A stretch of DNA of 64,000 bases from an uncultured Lachnospiraceae bacterium (GTDB lineage Bacteria > Bacillota > Clostridia > Lachnospirales > Lachnospiraceae): assembly GCA_946614165.1 (NCBI GenBank), contig CAMOGQ010000002.1, positions 1-64,000 on the forward strand, given 5' to 3'. Below the pieces are notes generated by a model. That model did not search any database, was not told where the DNA came from, and saw only the letters and a list, made by a program, of their open reading frames with translations. The position numbers and the translations under genes are program-made. Shown here piece after piece: positions 1 to 9,934 of the stretch; within the stretch, counting starts at the first letter, position 1, and each line of letters begins with the position of its first letter.

Positions 1-2
1 GA

Positions 3-239
3 CCGGACTGGCAGGTCTCCGGGTCCTTCCTGGAGCATGATTATGAGATCACCCACCACGGCATGCCCATCGTCAGCGTCCATAAGGTATGGCTCTCCTG
101 GGGCGACGCCTACGAGATCGACATAGAAGACGGACAGGATGAGGCCATGGTCCTTTCCGTGGTCCTGGCCATCGACGCGGTCCTGGATTCGGAGGCTGCA
201 GCTGCGTCCGCATCCGCAGGCTCTTCTTCGGGCAGCTGA
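3..239 (+). CDS. C-terminal fragment of a LURP-one-related/YxjI-like protein (5' truncated by window edge)
   Basis: Open frame from the window edge to TGA at 237-239: PDWQVSGSFLEHDYEITHHGMPIVSVHKVWLSWGDAYEIDIEDGQDEAMVLSVVLAID, which resembles LURP-one/tubby-like C-terminal sequence. Confidence 0.7.
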   Translation, partial: PDWQVSGSFLEHDYEITHHGMPIVSVHKVWLSWGDAYEIDIEDGQDEAMVLSVVLAIDAVLDSEAAAASASAGSSSGS

Positions 240-333
240 TTCTCTTTCCCGGTACGCAGTGGCGTGCCGGGACTTTTTTTAATATAATGAGGACAGGATC
301 CCGGAAAGGAACGTCAGGAAGGAGAAGAAAGAC

Positions 334-1266
334 ATGGAACTGAGATATCTGATCATAGGCGCAGGCGGAACGGGCGGCGCCATCGCTGCATACATGAAAA
401 GAGCAGGAAAGGACGTGACCCTGATCGCCAGGGGAGAAAAGCGCCTGGCCATACGTCAGAAAGGCCTCAGGGTCCGGAAGGACAAAGCGGAGTGGTCCGT
501 GGCTCTTCCCGCTATGACGGAGGAGGAATACGAAGAACTCCTTTCCGGCGTTGCTCCAAAGCCCGATATTATCTTCCTGTGCACCAAGTATTATTCGGTG
601 GAGGAGGTCTATGACATCCTGCAGAAGGCTGCGGGAGAGAGAACCATCGTAATTCCCATCCAGAACGTATACGGGACCGGGGAAAAGATCGCCAGGGACC
701 TGCCGGGACTTCATGTCCTGAACGGCTGCATGTATATCGCCGCCTCCGTGGAAGAGCCAGGCGTCATCCGCATGGTCAGTGATATTTTCCGCGTCCTTTA
801 CGGAGAAGTGGACGGCAGCATGGGCAATCCCCTTCTGGAACAGGTGAAAAAGGACCTGGAGGAGGCCGGCATCACGGCGGTCTACTCCGACAACATCCGC
901 CGGGATACCCTGCAGAAGTTCTCCATGGTCTCTCCCAACAGCGCAGTGGGGCTTTACTATGACTGCACGGCAAAGGCTCTGCAGAGGGAAGGAGAGCCCA
1001 GGCAGATGTATATCGAATGCGTCAGGGAGATCGAAGAGATCGCCAGAGCCATGCACATCACCTTCGATACGGACCTGGTGGAGACCAATCTGAAGATCCT
1101 GGATTCTCTGGATCCTTCCTTTACCACCTCCCTGCAGAAGGATGTAAAACTGGGCGGCAGGTCGGAGATCGACGGCCAGATCTTTGAAGTCTGCCGTCTT
1201 GGCAGGAAATACTATATTCCGGTTCCGGCCTATGACAGGGCGGCCGCGAAATTCGGATTCAGGTAA
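334..1266 (+). CDS. Ketopantoate reductase (PanE/ApbA)-family oxidoreductase
   Basis: N-terminal Rossmann motif YLIIGAGGTGGAIAAYMKRAGKDVTLIARG; PanE/ApbA-like C-terminal domain. Confidence 0.8.
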   Translation: MELRYLIIGAGGTGGAIAAYMKRAGKDVTLIARGEKRLAIRQKGLRVRKDKAEWSVALPAMTEEEYEELLSGVAPKPDIIFLCTKYYSVEEVYDILQKAAGERTIVIPIQNVYGTGEKIARDLPGLHVLNGCMYIAASVEEPGVIRMVSDIFRVLYGEVDGSMGNPLLEQVKKDLEEAGITAVYSDNIRRDTLQKFSMVSPNSAVGLYYDCTAKALQREGEPRQMYIECVREIEEIARAMHITFDTDLVETNLKILDSLDPSFTTSLQKDVKLGGRSEIDGQIFEVCRLGRKYYIPVPAYDRAAAKFGFR

Positions 1267-1379
1267 AATGTAGACAGTTTCTTAGGAAAAAGGTCACTAT
1301 CTTTATATATCTTTTTTGGAATCTCCAGTGTATAATATAACGCACTGAGAAGAATGCTGTATATCGGCTGATCAGATTG

Positions 1380-1420
1380 AAAAGGGACTTCACTGCTTTT
1401 TTGCAGTGAGTTCCTTTTTT
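1380..1420 (+). terminator. Rho-independent terminator-like hairpin between a candidate promoter and ldh
   Basis: aaagggacttcactgc-tttttt-gcagtgagttcctttttt; TATAAT at 1331-1336 lies upstream of it. Confidence 0.7.
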
Positions 1421-1455
1421 GACCATATATATCTGAAGGAGGATTGCTTCATTTC

Positions 1456-2418
1456 ATGAATATGCATATCGGAAACAGAAAGGTCGTCATCATAGGCGCA
1501 GGATACGTCGGTTCATCCATCGCCTATGCACTGACCATCCGCAACCTGGCCCGTGAGATCATCCTGATCGATAAGAACGAGCCCAAGGCTGTGGGAGAGG
1601 CCCTGGACATCCAGCACGGTATTCCCTACATGGGATCTTCGTCCGTCCGCTGCGGCGGCTATGAGGATATCCGGGACTCCGACCTGATCATTATTACCGC
1701 AGGACGAAGCAGAAGGCCCGGTGAATCCAGACTGGAGCTGATCCAGGACAACGTTCAGATCATGAAGAGCGTTGTGGACTCTATCCTGGAGTATTACACC
1801 AGAGGGACCATCATGGTGGTCTCCAACCCCGTAGACATCATGACCTATGTATGCGACCGCTGGATGGACCTGCCTGCCGGCCGGGTCTTCGGCACCGGCT
1901 GCGTGCTGGATACTTCCCGTCTGGTGCGGGGAATCGCCAACTATACCAGGATCCACGTGGAGGCTGTCAAGTGCAACATCGTGGGAGAGCACGGAGATAC
2001 CCAGTTCCCCGTATGGAGCAGACTGGCCATAGCGGGCGTTCCCATGGACGAGTACTGTCAGAACGTGAAGCTTGCCTGGGGCGACGCACAGAAGGAAGAA
2101 CTGTATGAAAGGGTCAAGAACATGGGCGCCGAGATCATAAGGGCCAAGGGCAGGACCCACTACGGCATCGCTACCTGTGTATGCTCCCTGGCGGACGCGG
2201 TCCTGAACCAGCGCCTGACCATTGCACCCGTCACCTCCACCCTGCAGGGCGAATACGGACTGTCGGGAGTGGCCATTTCGCTGCCTTCCATCATCGGTGT
2301 GGCCGGCGTGGAGCAGCGTCTGGAAGAAAAATGGACCCGCCATGAGTATGACCTGCTGGAAAAGAGTGCCGCCAAGATGCAGGAAGCCATCCGGATCGCG
2401 GATTCCGTTCTGGCATAA
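1456..2418 (+). CDS. ldh: L-lactate dehydrogenase
   Basis: VVIIGAGYVGSSIAYAL, IIITAGRSRRPGESRLELIQDN, GEHGDTQFPVWSRLAIAGVP (LDH catalytic motif). TTG 1444 is an alternative start. Confidence 0.92.
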   Translation: MNMHIGNRKVVIIGAGYVGSSIAYALTIRNLAREIILIDKNEPKAVGEALDIQHGIPYMGSSSVRCGGYEDIRDSDLIIITAGRSRRPGESRLELIQDNVQIMKSVVDSILEYYTRGTIMVVSNPVDIMTYVCDRWMDLPAGRVFGTGCVLDTSRLVRGIANYTRIHVEAVKCNIVGEHGDTQFPVWSRLAIAGVPMDEYCQNVKLAWGDAQKEELYERVKNMGAEIIRAKGRTHYGIATCVCSLADAVLNQRLTIAPVTSTLQGEYGLSGVAISLPSIIGVAGVEQRLEEKWTRHEYDLLEKSAAKMQEAIRIADSVLA

Positions 2419-2449
2419 TAAAAGCGCACTGACATAAAGAAAGACCGAG

Positions 2450-2490
2450 ATCCTGACTGTAAATGGAGTTTTGCAGTCGGGGTTTTTTTT
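2450..2490 (+). terminator. Rho-independent terminator after ldh
   Basis: cctgactgtaaa-tggag-ttttgcagtcgggg followed by T8. Confidence 0.75.
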
Positions 2491-2726
2491 GAGAAAACAG
2501 CTTTTTAAGACCGGGGGAGGGCAAGGCAGAGCGGGAACCGGATAAGAGCGGAAGCCGGACCGATCTGCAGAAAGCATGGGCTCGCACCGGATCAGGAGAG
2601 CGTGAAAAAGGAAGTCAGGATGAAAATGTTATTTTTTCTTTCGGAAGGCAACAGAAAGGCTGCCGGCGGATACTGTATCTATAGAAGCAGAAAATGATGT
2701 TGCCCGGCGGGCAGGAGGCAGAAAAA

Positions 2727-4058
2727 ATGAGAAACAGGAATTTATATAAGAAGCTGACAGCAGTCCTTCTTGCCGCAGTCCTTATGACCGGCTGCGGCGG
2801 GGCCGGTGATCAGTCTCCTGGGGAGGACGTGGTTCCCCTGGAAGAAAGGGAAAGCCCGGAGGAAGATATAAGTGAGGAAGAAGAGCCGGATGAGGAAGCC
2901 GGTCCGATGGAAGAGGAAGACGACATGTACGAACTGAAGCAGGAAGAGATTAAGGGCCTCAGAGCTTTTTTCCTGGATTCCGCTCCTGTCTTTCTGGGAG
3001 AAGAGGACGGAAAAAACCATATTTATTCCCCTGTAAACGTGTATATGGCCCTGGGACTTCTGGCCGAGGTCACGGATACGGAGACCCGGCAGCAGATCCT
3101 GGACGCCGTCCATGCGGGATCCCTGGAGGAAATGGAGGAAAGGACCGCTGCCATATGGAAGGGAATCAGCCGGGACAGTGAGGAGGGCAAGTGCCTTCTG
3201 GGCAATTCCCTCTGGATCGACGGCTCCGGCAGCTGCAGAAAGGATACGGCGGACCGGATGGAGGAAAAGCTCCATGCCTCCGTTTTTGAAGGGGAAATGG
3301 GCTCTGCCGAAATGAACAAAGCCTTCCGGGACTGGCTGAACGAGATGACGGGAGACCTTCTGAAGGAGCAGACATCGTCTCTTGGATTTGATCCCGATAC
3401 CATAGCGGCCCTGGCGTCCACCATATGGCTCAAGGCCAGATGGGTGAACACCTTTGAGGAAGCCTTCACGGTTCCCGATACCTTCCACGGAGCAGGAGGC
3501 GACAGGCAGGCGGATTTCATGCATGAGGACGGCATCGGCACTCTCTACCTGGGAGAGAATTTTACGGTCTATGAAAAGTATCTGACGGGCACAGGGTCCA
3601 TGCTCTTTATCCTGCCGGCAGAGGGGGTAAGCCCCGAAGCTCTGCTTAAGGACGAAGAACTGGGACGTTTTCTGACCATGGAAGATCCCTGGGAATGGGA
3701 TAATTCCAAAAATGTCATGATCCATGCGGCCATTCCGAAATTTGACCTGACCAGCTCCCTGGACCTGATCTCCGGCCTGAAAGAGCTGGGGATCGAGAAG
3801 GCCTTTGATGCCAAGGCATCGGACTTTACCCCCCTGACAGAGGTCCCGGAGATCTGTATCAGCAGGGCGCTTCATAATGCCAGAGTCAAAATCGATGAAG
3901 AAGGCATTGAGGCAGCGGCCTATACGGCCATCATGGCAGCCGGCGCAGCCCTGGTGGAAGAGGAAGCATACTTTACCCTGGACAGACCCTTCGTCTTTGC
4001 TGTCCGCTCTTACGAAGGGGTTCCCCTTTTCACAGGCGTTGTTAATCAGACAGAATAA
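2727..4058 (+). CDS. Serpin-family lipoprotein (serine protease inhibitor)
   Basis: Lipobox VLMTGC; acidic linker; serpin hinge KIDEEGIEAAAYTA and C-terminal signature DRPFVFAVRSYEGVPLFTGVVNQ. Start placed at 2727 after a caggagg RBS. Confidence 0.9.
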   Translation: MRNRNLYKKLTAVLLAAVLMTGCGGAGDQSPGEDVVPLEERESPEEDISEEEEPDEEAGPMEEEDDMYELKQEEIKGLRAFFLDSAPVFLGEEDGKNHIYSPVNVYMALGLLAEVTDTETRQQILDAVHAGSLEEMEERTAAIWKGISRDSEEGKCLLGNSLWIDGSGSCRKDTADRMEEKLHASVFEGEMGSAEMNKAFRDWLNEMTGDLLKEQTSSLGFDPDTIAALASTIWLKARWVNTFEEAFTVPDTFHGAGGDRQADFMHEDGIGTLYLGENFTVYEKYLTGTGSMLFILPAEGVSPEALLKDEELGRFLTMEDPWEWDNSKNVMIHAAIPKFDLTSSLDLISGLKELGIEKAFDAKASDFTPLTEVPEICISRALHNARVKIDEEGIEAAAYTAIMAAGAALVEEEAYFTLDRPFVFAVRSYEGVPLFTGVVNQTE

Positions 4059-4145
4059 GATTTGAGCCTTCCGCCGGATATGTTATAATCTGATGCAGAG
4101 CCGGACAAAGGTCCGGTTCTGCAAAGGCTGAAAGGAAGGACGCAG

Positions 4146-4685
4146 ATGGAAGAGTTTCTGACAAGTAAGGCAAAGAACCGCATATGGGAGATCCCTGTTA
4201 TGGCAGTACTGCTGCTCTTTATCCTTGCGGGCATCAGTATTGTGGCGGATGATATGGGATACGGAATGACGAGCACGGATATCGTTGCGGATGCTCTTGT
4301 TCTTTTCATTTTTGTCTTCCCCTTTGCCAGGATCCTGATCAGAAGGGTCCGGGTACGGTATGCCAGGCGGATCGCCCAGGCCCTTGACCGTACATCCGGG
4401 TCCAGCATCAGCCTTTCCGGTCTGCAGAGGGAAGCCCGGGTCCGGGGCAACATGGAAAGGATCCTGCAGATCCTGCTGGACAAGAACTTCATGACCGGCA
4501 TAAGGCCCGATTTCGGAGCCGGCAGGGTCTTTCTGGTCACTGCCGCCAGGGAAGAGAAAGTCCAGGAAGAAATGGAGAATACGCTGGTGGTGGAATGCCC
4601 CGGCTGCGGTGCCAGGAACACGGTGATCAGAGGCAGGAACAACAAGTGCCAGTACTGTGACTCTCCCCTGAAGATCCGGCCTTAA
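4146..4685 (+). CDS. Membrane protein with C-terminal zinc ribbon, unknown function
   Basis: Two N-terminal hydrophobic segments; middle region reads like a helical/winged domain; C-terminal CPGCGARNTVIRGRNNKCQYCDSPL zinc-ribbon motif. Confidence 0.7.
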   Translation: MEEFLTSKAKNRIWEIPVMAVLLLFILAGISIVADDMGYGMTSTDIVADALVLFIFVFPFARILIRRVRVRYARRIAQALDRTSGSSISLSGLQREARVRGNMERILQILLDKNFMTGIRPDFGAGRVFLVTAAREEKVQEEMENTLVVECPGCGARNTVIRGRNNKCQYCDSPLKIRP

Positions 4686-4715
4686 GGTACCGGCGGACAA
4701 AAGAAATGCATCATG

Positions 4716-4757
4716 GACACCCGGAAGGATAAAGTCTCCCTTCCGGGTGTTTTTTTA
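4716..4757 (+). terminator. Rho-independent terminator
   Basis: gacacccggaagg...cccttccgggtgttttttt. Confidence 0.85.
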
Positions 4758-4857
4758 TGCTGCCGGAGGGCCAAAACTGATTGCAAATGTCTCCCCGCTC
4801 CCTTTATATTGTTGAAAGAGACGTTTTTCATTTACAAAAAGGGGAGAGGTATTCATT

Positions 4858-6291
4858 ATGATTCTGAATTTTCTGACGGCGGTCTCCGACTTTATGTGGG
4901 GCACCTGGATGACGGTCCTTCTGGTGGGAACGGGCCTTTATCTGTCCATCCGCTTCGGCTTCCGCTACAACTTCCGCAACATAGGCTTCCATTTCAGAAA
5001 CACCTTCGGAAAGATGTTTTCCAAAGGCGAAGGGACGGGAACCGTCTCCGGCTTTGCCGCAGCCTGCACCGCCATGGCCAACACCATAGGGGTGGGCAAC
5101 ATAGGCGGCGTTGCCACGGCCATCGTGGCCGGCGGCCCCGGCGCGGTCTTCTGGATGTGGGTATCCGGCCTTCTGGGCATGTCCACCAAGGCCTGCGAGA
5201 TCATCCTGGGTCAGAGATTCCGGGTCAAATACAGCGAATCCGTGGATGAATACATGTGCGACCGGTCCTTCGTCATGAAGAATGCCCTGGGCTGGAAGGG
5301 CGGGGCCATGGTCCTGGCCGCTGCCTGCTTTGTTCTGGGTCCCTGGACCTGCTGCGTACAGACGGAGTCCGTGACCAGCTCTCTTCAGGAGGGCTTCGGA
5401 ATCGCGCCCATCGTTTCCGTCACAGTCCTGGGTATTACCTGCTTTCTGACCATCTGGGGCGGCTTAAAGCGCATCTCTTCGGTCATGGAAAAAGTGGTCC
5501 CTCTGATGGCCATGGCCTATATCCTGGGCGGCCTGGGCATTCTTGTGACCCATCTGCCCATGGTCCCTTCCGCCCTGGGCCTGATCTTCAGATCGGCCTT
5601 TACGCCCATGGCCGGCATCGGCGGCTTTGCCGGCGCCACGGTCAGGGACGCCGTCCGCTACGGCGTGGCCAGAGGCCTGTATTCCAACGACGCGGGCACA
5701 GGCTACGGCATCATCGCCCATGCCTCTGCCAAGACAGATCATCCCGTCCGCCAGTCTTCCTGGGGCTGGGGCGAGGTCTTCCTGGATACCATCGTGGTCT
5801 GCTCGGTGACGGCCCTTTCTCTGATCCTGACCAATGTCTACGTGGATTATCCCGGCGTAGACTCCGCCCAGCTGACCACCGTGGCCTTCAAGGTCTCCTA
5901 CGGCAGCTTCGGAGGATATTTCATGTCGGCGGCCATAGCGGTCTTTGCCTGGACCACCATCATCGGCATGTACTACTCCTGCGAGAAGTCCATCAACTAT
6001 GCCTTCGGGGATACGGAAAAGAACAGGATCGCCACCAGGGTCTACATGATCTACTACATGCTGCCCTGCGTCCTTTTCTACAACATTGAGGCGGCTTCCC
6101 TCTGGGCCATGACGGATATCCTGTCCGCCGTCTATATCCTGATCACCATGACCTTTATTTATACCCAGCAGAAAGAAATTATGCGGCTCTTCCATGATTT
6201 CTGGGACAGATTCATTCCGGCCAAGGAAAGGGGAGAGAATCCTCCGGACGTGGCCTTCGGCATGATCGACGAAAAAGCTGAGAAAGGATGA
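4858..6291 (+). CDS. Sodium:alanine symporter (AGCS) family protein
   Basis: GTGTVSGFAAACTAMANTIGVGNIGGVATAIVAGGPGAVFWMWV and GLYSNDAGTGYGIIAHASAKTDHPVRQ are AGCS hallmarks. Confidence 0.92.
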   Translation: MILNFLTAVSDFMWGTWMTVLLVGTGLYLSIRFGFRYNFRNIGFHFRNTFGKMFSKGEGTGTVSGFAAACTAMANTIGVGNIGGVATAIVAGGPGAVFWMWVSGLLGMSTKACEIILGQRFRVKYSESVDEYMCDRSFVMKNALGWKGGAMVLAAACFVLGPWTCCVQTESVTSSLQEGFGIAPIVSVTVLGITCFLTIWGGLKRISSVMEKVVPLMAMAYILGGLGILVTHLPMVPSALGLIFRSAFTPMAGIGGFAGATVRDAVRYGVARGLYSNDAGTGYGIIAHASAKTDHPVRQSSWGWGEVFLDTIVVCSVTALSLILTNVYVDYPGVDSAQLTTVAFKVSYGSFGGYFMSAAIAVFAWTTIIGMYYSCEKSINYAFGDTEKNRIATRVYMIYYMLPCVLFYNIEAASLWAMTDILSAVYILITMTFIYTQQKEIMRLFHDFWDRFIPAKERGENPPDVAFGMIDEKAEKG

Positions 6292-7265
6292 AACAGATGG
6301 AAAGAACAAATCTGAAGGACCTGTTTGACAAAAAAAGACTTCTGGTGGTGGACGGCTCCATGTCCACGGCCCTGGAGGGACTTGGCTGCAATTTAAATGA
6401 CCGTCTCTGGACGGCCAGAGTCCTGGCGGAAAGACCGGAGCTGGTAAAGGAAGTCCACCTCCAGTATCTGAGAGCCGGGGCCGACCTCCACATCACGGCC
6501 TCCTATCAGGCCACCATTCCGGGACTTACGGAAAACGGATACACAAATGAAGAAGCGGAGGAGATCATCCGCCGGTCGGTCCGCATGTTCCATGCGGCCC
6601 GGGAAGAGTGGTGGCAGGAAGAAGGAAAAGAAAGCGGCCGCCCCTATCCTATCTGCGGGGGCGCCATCGGCCCTTACGGGGCCTATCTGGCGGACGGCTC
6701 CGAATACCGTGGCGGCTATGATATTTCCGATGAGGACCTGGACACCTTCCACAGACGCAGGATGGAACTGCTCTGGGAAGAGGGAGCGGATCTTCTTCTC
6801 ATTGAGACCCAGCCCTCCCTCAGGGAAGCCCTGGTCTGCGCGCGGATAGCGGAGGATCTGGGAGCTCCCTACTGGATCAGCTTTTCCTGTAAGGACGGAA
6901 AGCATATCTGTGAGGGAGACAGGATCCGGGACTGCGCGGCGGTCCTCTCCAAAGACCATCCCGGTCTTGTAATGATCGGCGTCAACTGCACGGCGCCCAT
7001 GTTCATCGAGAGCCTGATCCGGGAGCTTAAGTCGGGCACGGACCTTCCCATTGCGGTCTATCCCAACTCCGGAGAGACCTATGACCCTGTGACCAAGACC
7101 TGGCACGGAAAAGAGGGCCAGCGCCCCTTCGGAGACTGCGCCAGGGATTATTACCTGGCAGGGGCAGCGGCTGCAGGCGGCTGCTGCACCACCGTGGCCA
7201 GCCATATCCGCCAGGTGAACGCGGTCCGCGAGGAACTTCTGAAGAGCCCTGCCCATATGCGGTAA
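6288..7265 (+). CDS. mmuM: Homocysteine S-methyltransferase
   Basis: LLVVDGSMSTALEGLGCNLNDRLWTARVL, GVNCTAP, C-terminal GGCCTT zinc-Cys motif; overlaps the upstream stop (ATGA). Confidence 0.88.
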   Translation: MKQMERTNLKDLFDKKRLLVVDGSMSTALEGLGCNLNDRLWTARVLAERPELVKEVHLQYLRAGADLHITASYQATIPGLTENGYTNEEAEEIIRRSVRMFHAAREEWWQEEGKESGRPYPICGGAIGPYGAYLADGSEYRGGYDISDEDLDTFHRRRMELLWEEGADLLLIETQPSLREALVCARIAEDLGAPYWISFSCKDGKHICEGDRIRDCAAVLSKDHPGLVMIGVNCTAPMFIESLIRELKSGTDLPIAVYPNSGETYDPVTKTWHGKEGQRPFGDCARDYYLAGAAAAGGCCTTVASHIRQVNAVREELLKSPAHMR

Positions 7266-7299
7266 AGAGATCCGCCCCGGATTTTTATATGACTGATAA

Positions 7300-7345
7300 A
7301 AGGAGATCGAAGCACTTTGTCAAAAAGCGCTCCGGTCTCCTTCTT
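7300..7345. terminator. Convergent (bidirectional) terminator
   Basis: aaggagatcgaagcactttgtcaaaaagcgctccggtctccttcttt between convergent genes. Confidence 0.65.
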
Positions 7346-7368
7346 TGTTTCAGCCGTCAGATTTCACG

Positions 7369-8262
7369 TTACCGGGCATCGGCCGTCAAAAGCTCCATGA
7401 ACTGCCGTCCCGCTTCGGAAAAGGGCACGTTGGGGTTGGTGGCGATGTAAAGGGAGCGGGTCTCCGGGAGAGAAGTCATCTTCAGCTCCATCAGAGTCCC
7501 GGATGCAAGGTCTGCGGCCACATATTCCCGGGGCAGGATCCCGATGCCCAGGTCCTCCCGGATGAACTGGGCCACCATGCTCATGTTCCGGACCGTATAG
7601 GCGGGATTTAAGAGGGTATGGTTTTCGAAGAACCATTTTTCCAGCAGCTGGCGGACGATGTTTTCCTCGGATACGGAAATCAGGGGCCATGCCGTCAGGT
7701 CATCCGGACTGTAGATCCTGTCAGGATCCAGGCCCAGCTTTTTTGAGACTACGGGCACGTCCTGAAAGTCGCGCACATGGGTGGTATGGAAGCTGTAGCC
7801 TTCCGGCAGCGGGGAGATGACCAGCCCGATATCCATCTCGCTGTTTTCGATCAGCCGGCAGAGGTCATGGGTCGTCGCGCCCCGGAAGATCAGACGGATA
7901 TCCGGATGGGAGGACCGGAAGTGCCGGATCTTGTCCATCAGATAGAAGCGGATACAGGTCTCGGTGGCCCCGATCACCAGCTCTCCGGTCTTGAGGGCGG
8001 ACAGCTTTGACACATAATATTCGGCGCTGTGCAGCTCCTTCATGACGATTTTGACATGGCGGAAGAGTTCTTGCCCTTCGGCGGTAAAAAACATGCTTTT
8101 GCCGCTGCGGATAAAGAGGGTGCAGCCCAGCTCCTCCTCCAGGCGGCGGATGCTCTGGCTTACGGCGGGCTGGGAGACGCAGAGGTAGTCCGCGGCTCTG
8201 GTGAAGGAAAGAAAACTTCCCACTGCAAAAAAGGTCCTGTAATATTCAAGATTCGAGATCAT
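7369..8262 (-). CDS. LysR-family transcriptional regulator
   Basis: N-terminal HTH NLEYYRTFFAVGSFLSFTRAADYLCVSQPAVSQSIRRLEEELGCTLFIRSGKS; divergent from the CitMHS gene. Confidence 0.92.
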   Translation of the reverse strand: MISNLEYYRTFFAVGSFLSFTRAADYLCVSQPAVSQSIRRLEEELGCTLFIRSGKSMFFTAEGQELFRHVKIVMKELHSAEYYVSKLSALKTGELVIGATETCIRFYLMDKIRHFRSSHPDIRLIFRGATTHDLCRLIENSEMDIGLVISPLPEGYSFHTTHVRDFQDVPVVSKKLGLDPDRIYSPDDLTAWPLISVSEENIVRQLLEKWFFENHTLLNPAYTVRNMSMVAQFIREDLGIGILPREYVAADLASGTLMELKMTSLPETRSLYIATNPNVPFSEAGRQFMELLTADAR

Positions 8263-8365
8263 CGCTTCTCCTTCCGCACTTGTTTCTGTCTGTTTTCCCT
8301 TATCCGGGGGCATGTCAGAGCTTCCCTGCTGCATTTTTACTGTCTTTCAGGAGGACTGCATATAC

Positions 8366-8380
8366 ATAAGTTTAACTTAT
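8366..8380. promoter_or_regulatory. Candidate LysR-type operator (T-N11-A dyad)
   Basis: ATAAGTT-T-AACTTAT perfect dyad in the divergent LysR/transporter intergenic region. Confidence 0.55.
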
Positions 8381-8497
8381 AAAAAGATAAAATACAATGA
8401 TTTGAATTATAGTATATTCCTTTTTATCATATTTGTAGATACCTTTCCGCATATTTTTGCGGGAAAAAAACATTTCATATTTCAAGAGGAGGAATAT

Positions 8498-9934
8498 ATG
8501 TTAGCGTTTCTGGGTTTCTTAACCATCATTCTGGTCCTGACCCTGATCATGAGCAAGAAAAGCTCTACCCTGATTGCTCTGATCATCGTCCCCGCCGTCA
8601 CGGGCTTTATTACCGCCTTCGTTACCGCTCCGCAGACCATCATCGATGCGGCGGCCGCTAAAGCGGAAGAAGCCGGTGCAGCCTTTACTCCGCCGGTCGT
8701 TACCTTCGGAGACCAGCTCACACAGACCTTCAAGTCTCTGTCCGGATGGATGGGCTCCGGCCTTTCCTCCATCGTCGCCACCGGCGTCATGTTCATCTTC
8801 GCGATTCTTTTCTTCTCCATCTGCTCCGACGCGGGCGTATTCGATCCCATCATCAACAAGATCCTCAAGCTGACAGGCAATGACCCCGTCAAGATCTGCA
8901 TCGGCACCTTCGTGATCGGCTGCATCTGCCATCTGGACGGTTCCGGCGCCACCACTTTCCTGATCGCCATCCCCGCCTGCATGCCTCTGTTCAGAAAGAT
9001 GAAGATGAACTTCTGGGTGGAAGCCACCATCGTAGCGCTTGCGGCAGGCATCATGAACGTAATGCCCTGGGGCGGCCCCACCATCCGTGCAGCCAGCGCC
9101 ATTTCCGGTCTCGGCTATGAAGTTTCCGCTTCCCAGCTCTGGGTCGGCATCATGCCTTCCTGGATCGCAGGTCTTGTCATGGCTCTTCTCTGCTCCGCAT
9201 GGCTGGGCAGAAAGGAAGCAAAGCGTCTTGCAGCCGGCATCCCCGCTGATCCCTGCGAAGTGGAAGAGATCAAGGCCGACACCCCTGAGAACAAGGACCT
9301 GGTCCGCGAAGGATGGAGATGGTATTTCAACATCTGCCTGATCATTGTCCTGCTCTTCATCCTGATCAAGGGACTGCTTTCTCCCGCAGCCACCTTTATG
9401 ATCGGCCTCTGCATCCTGCTGATCGTCAACTATCCCAACGTCAAGCAGCAGCATGACATCATCAACTCCCATGCAAAGGCCGCTTTCCTGATGGTCTCCA
9501 TCGTATTCGCGGCCGGCGCCTTTACCGGTGTCATGAAGGGCTCCGGCATGCTGACAGCCATGACAGACGCCCTGGTAGCCATCATCCCCAACTCCGTGGG
9601 CAAAGTCATGGCACCCGTTGTCGGTATCCTGAGCGTACCGCTCTCCCTCCTGTTCGATCCCGACTCCTTCTACTACGGCGTCATGCCTGTTATTGCCAAC
9701 GCAGTGGCAGCCATGGGCGGTTCCGCAGTGGCAGTCGCAAAGGCTTCCATCATGGGCCAGATGACCCTGGGCTTCCCGCTGTCTCCTCTGACCGGCGCCA
9801 CCTTCCTTCTGCTGGGTCTGGCCGGACAGGATCTGGGCGATCACCAGAAGCACACCCTGCCCTATGCATGGCTGATCTCCGTGGTCATGGTCATCATCGG
9901 ATGCCTCTTCTGCGGACTCCTGGCTTCTGCTTAA
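8498..9934 (+). CDS. CitMHS-family (citrate/di-tricarboxylate type) transporter
   Basis: Polytopic protein MLAFLGFLTIILVLTLIMSKKSSTLIALIIVP...CHLDGSGATTFLIAIPACMPLF...MNVMPWGGPTIRAAS, typical of CitMHS; RBS aagaggagg. Confidence 0.85.
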   Translation: MLAFLGFLTIILVLTLIMSKKSSTLIALIIVPAVTGFITAFVTAPQTIIDAAAAKAEEAGAAFTPPVVTFGDQLTQTFKSLSGWMGSGLSSIVATGVMFIFAILFFSICSDAGVFDPIINKILKLTGNDPVKICIGTFVIGCICHLDGSGATTFLIAIPACMPLFRKMKMNFWVEATIVALAAGIMNVMPWGGPTIRAASAISGLGYEVSASQLWVGIMPSWIAGLVMALLCSAWLGRKEAKRLAAGIPADPCEVEEIKADTPENKDLVREGWRWYFNICLIIVLLFILIKGLLSPAATFMIGLCILLIVNYPNVKQQHDIINSHAKAAFLMVSIVFAAGAFTGVMKGSGMLTAMTDALVAIIPNSVGKVMAPVVGILSVPLSLLFDPDSFYYGVMPVIANAVAAMGGSAVAVAKASIMGQMTLGFPLSPLTGATFLLLGLAGQDLGDHQKHTLPYAWLISVVMVIIGCLFCGLLASA

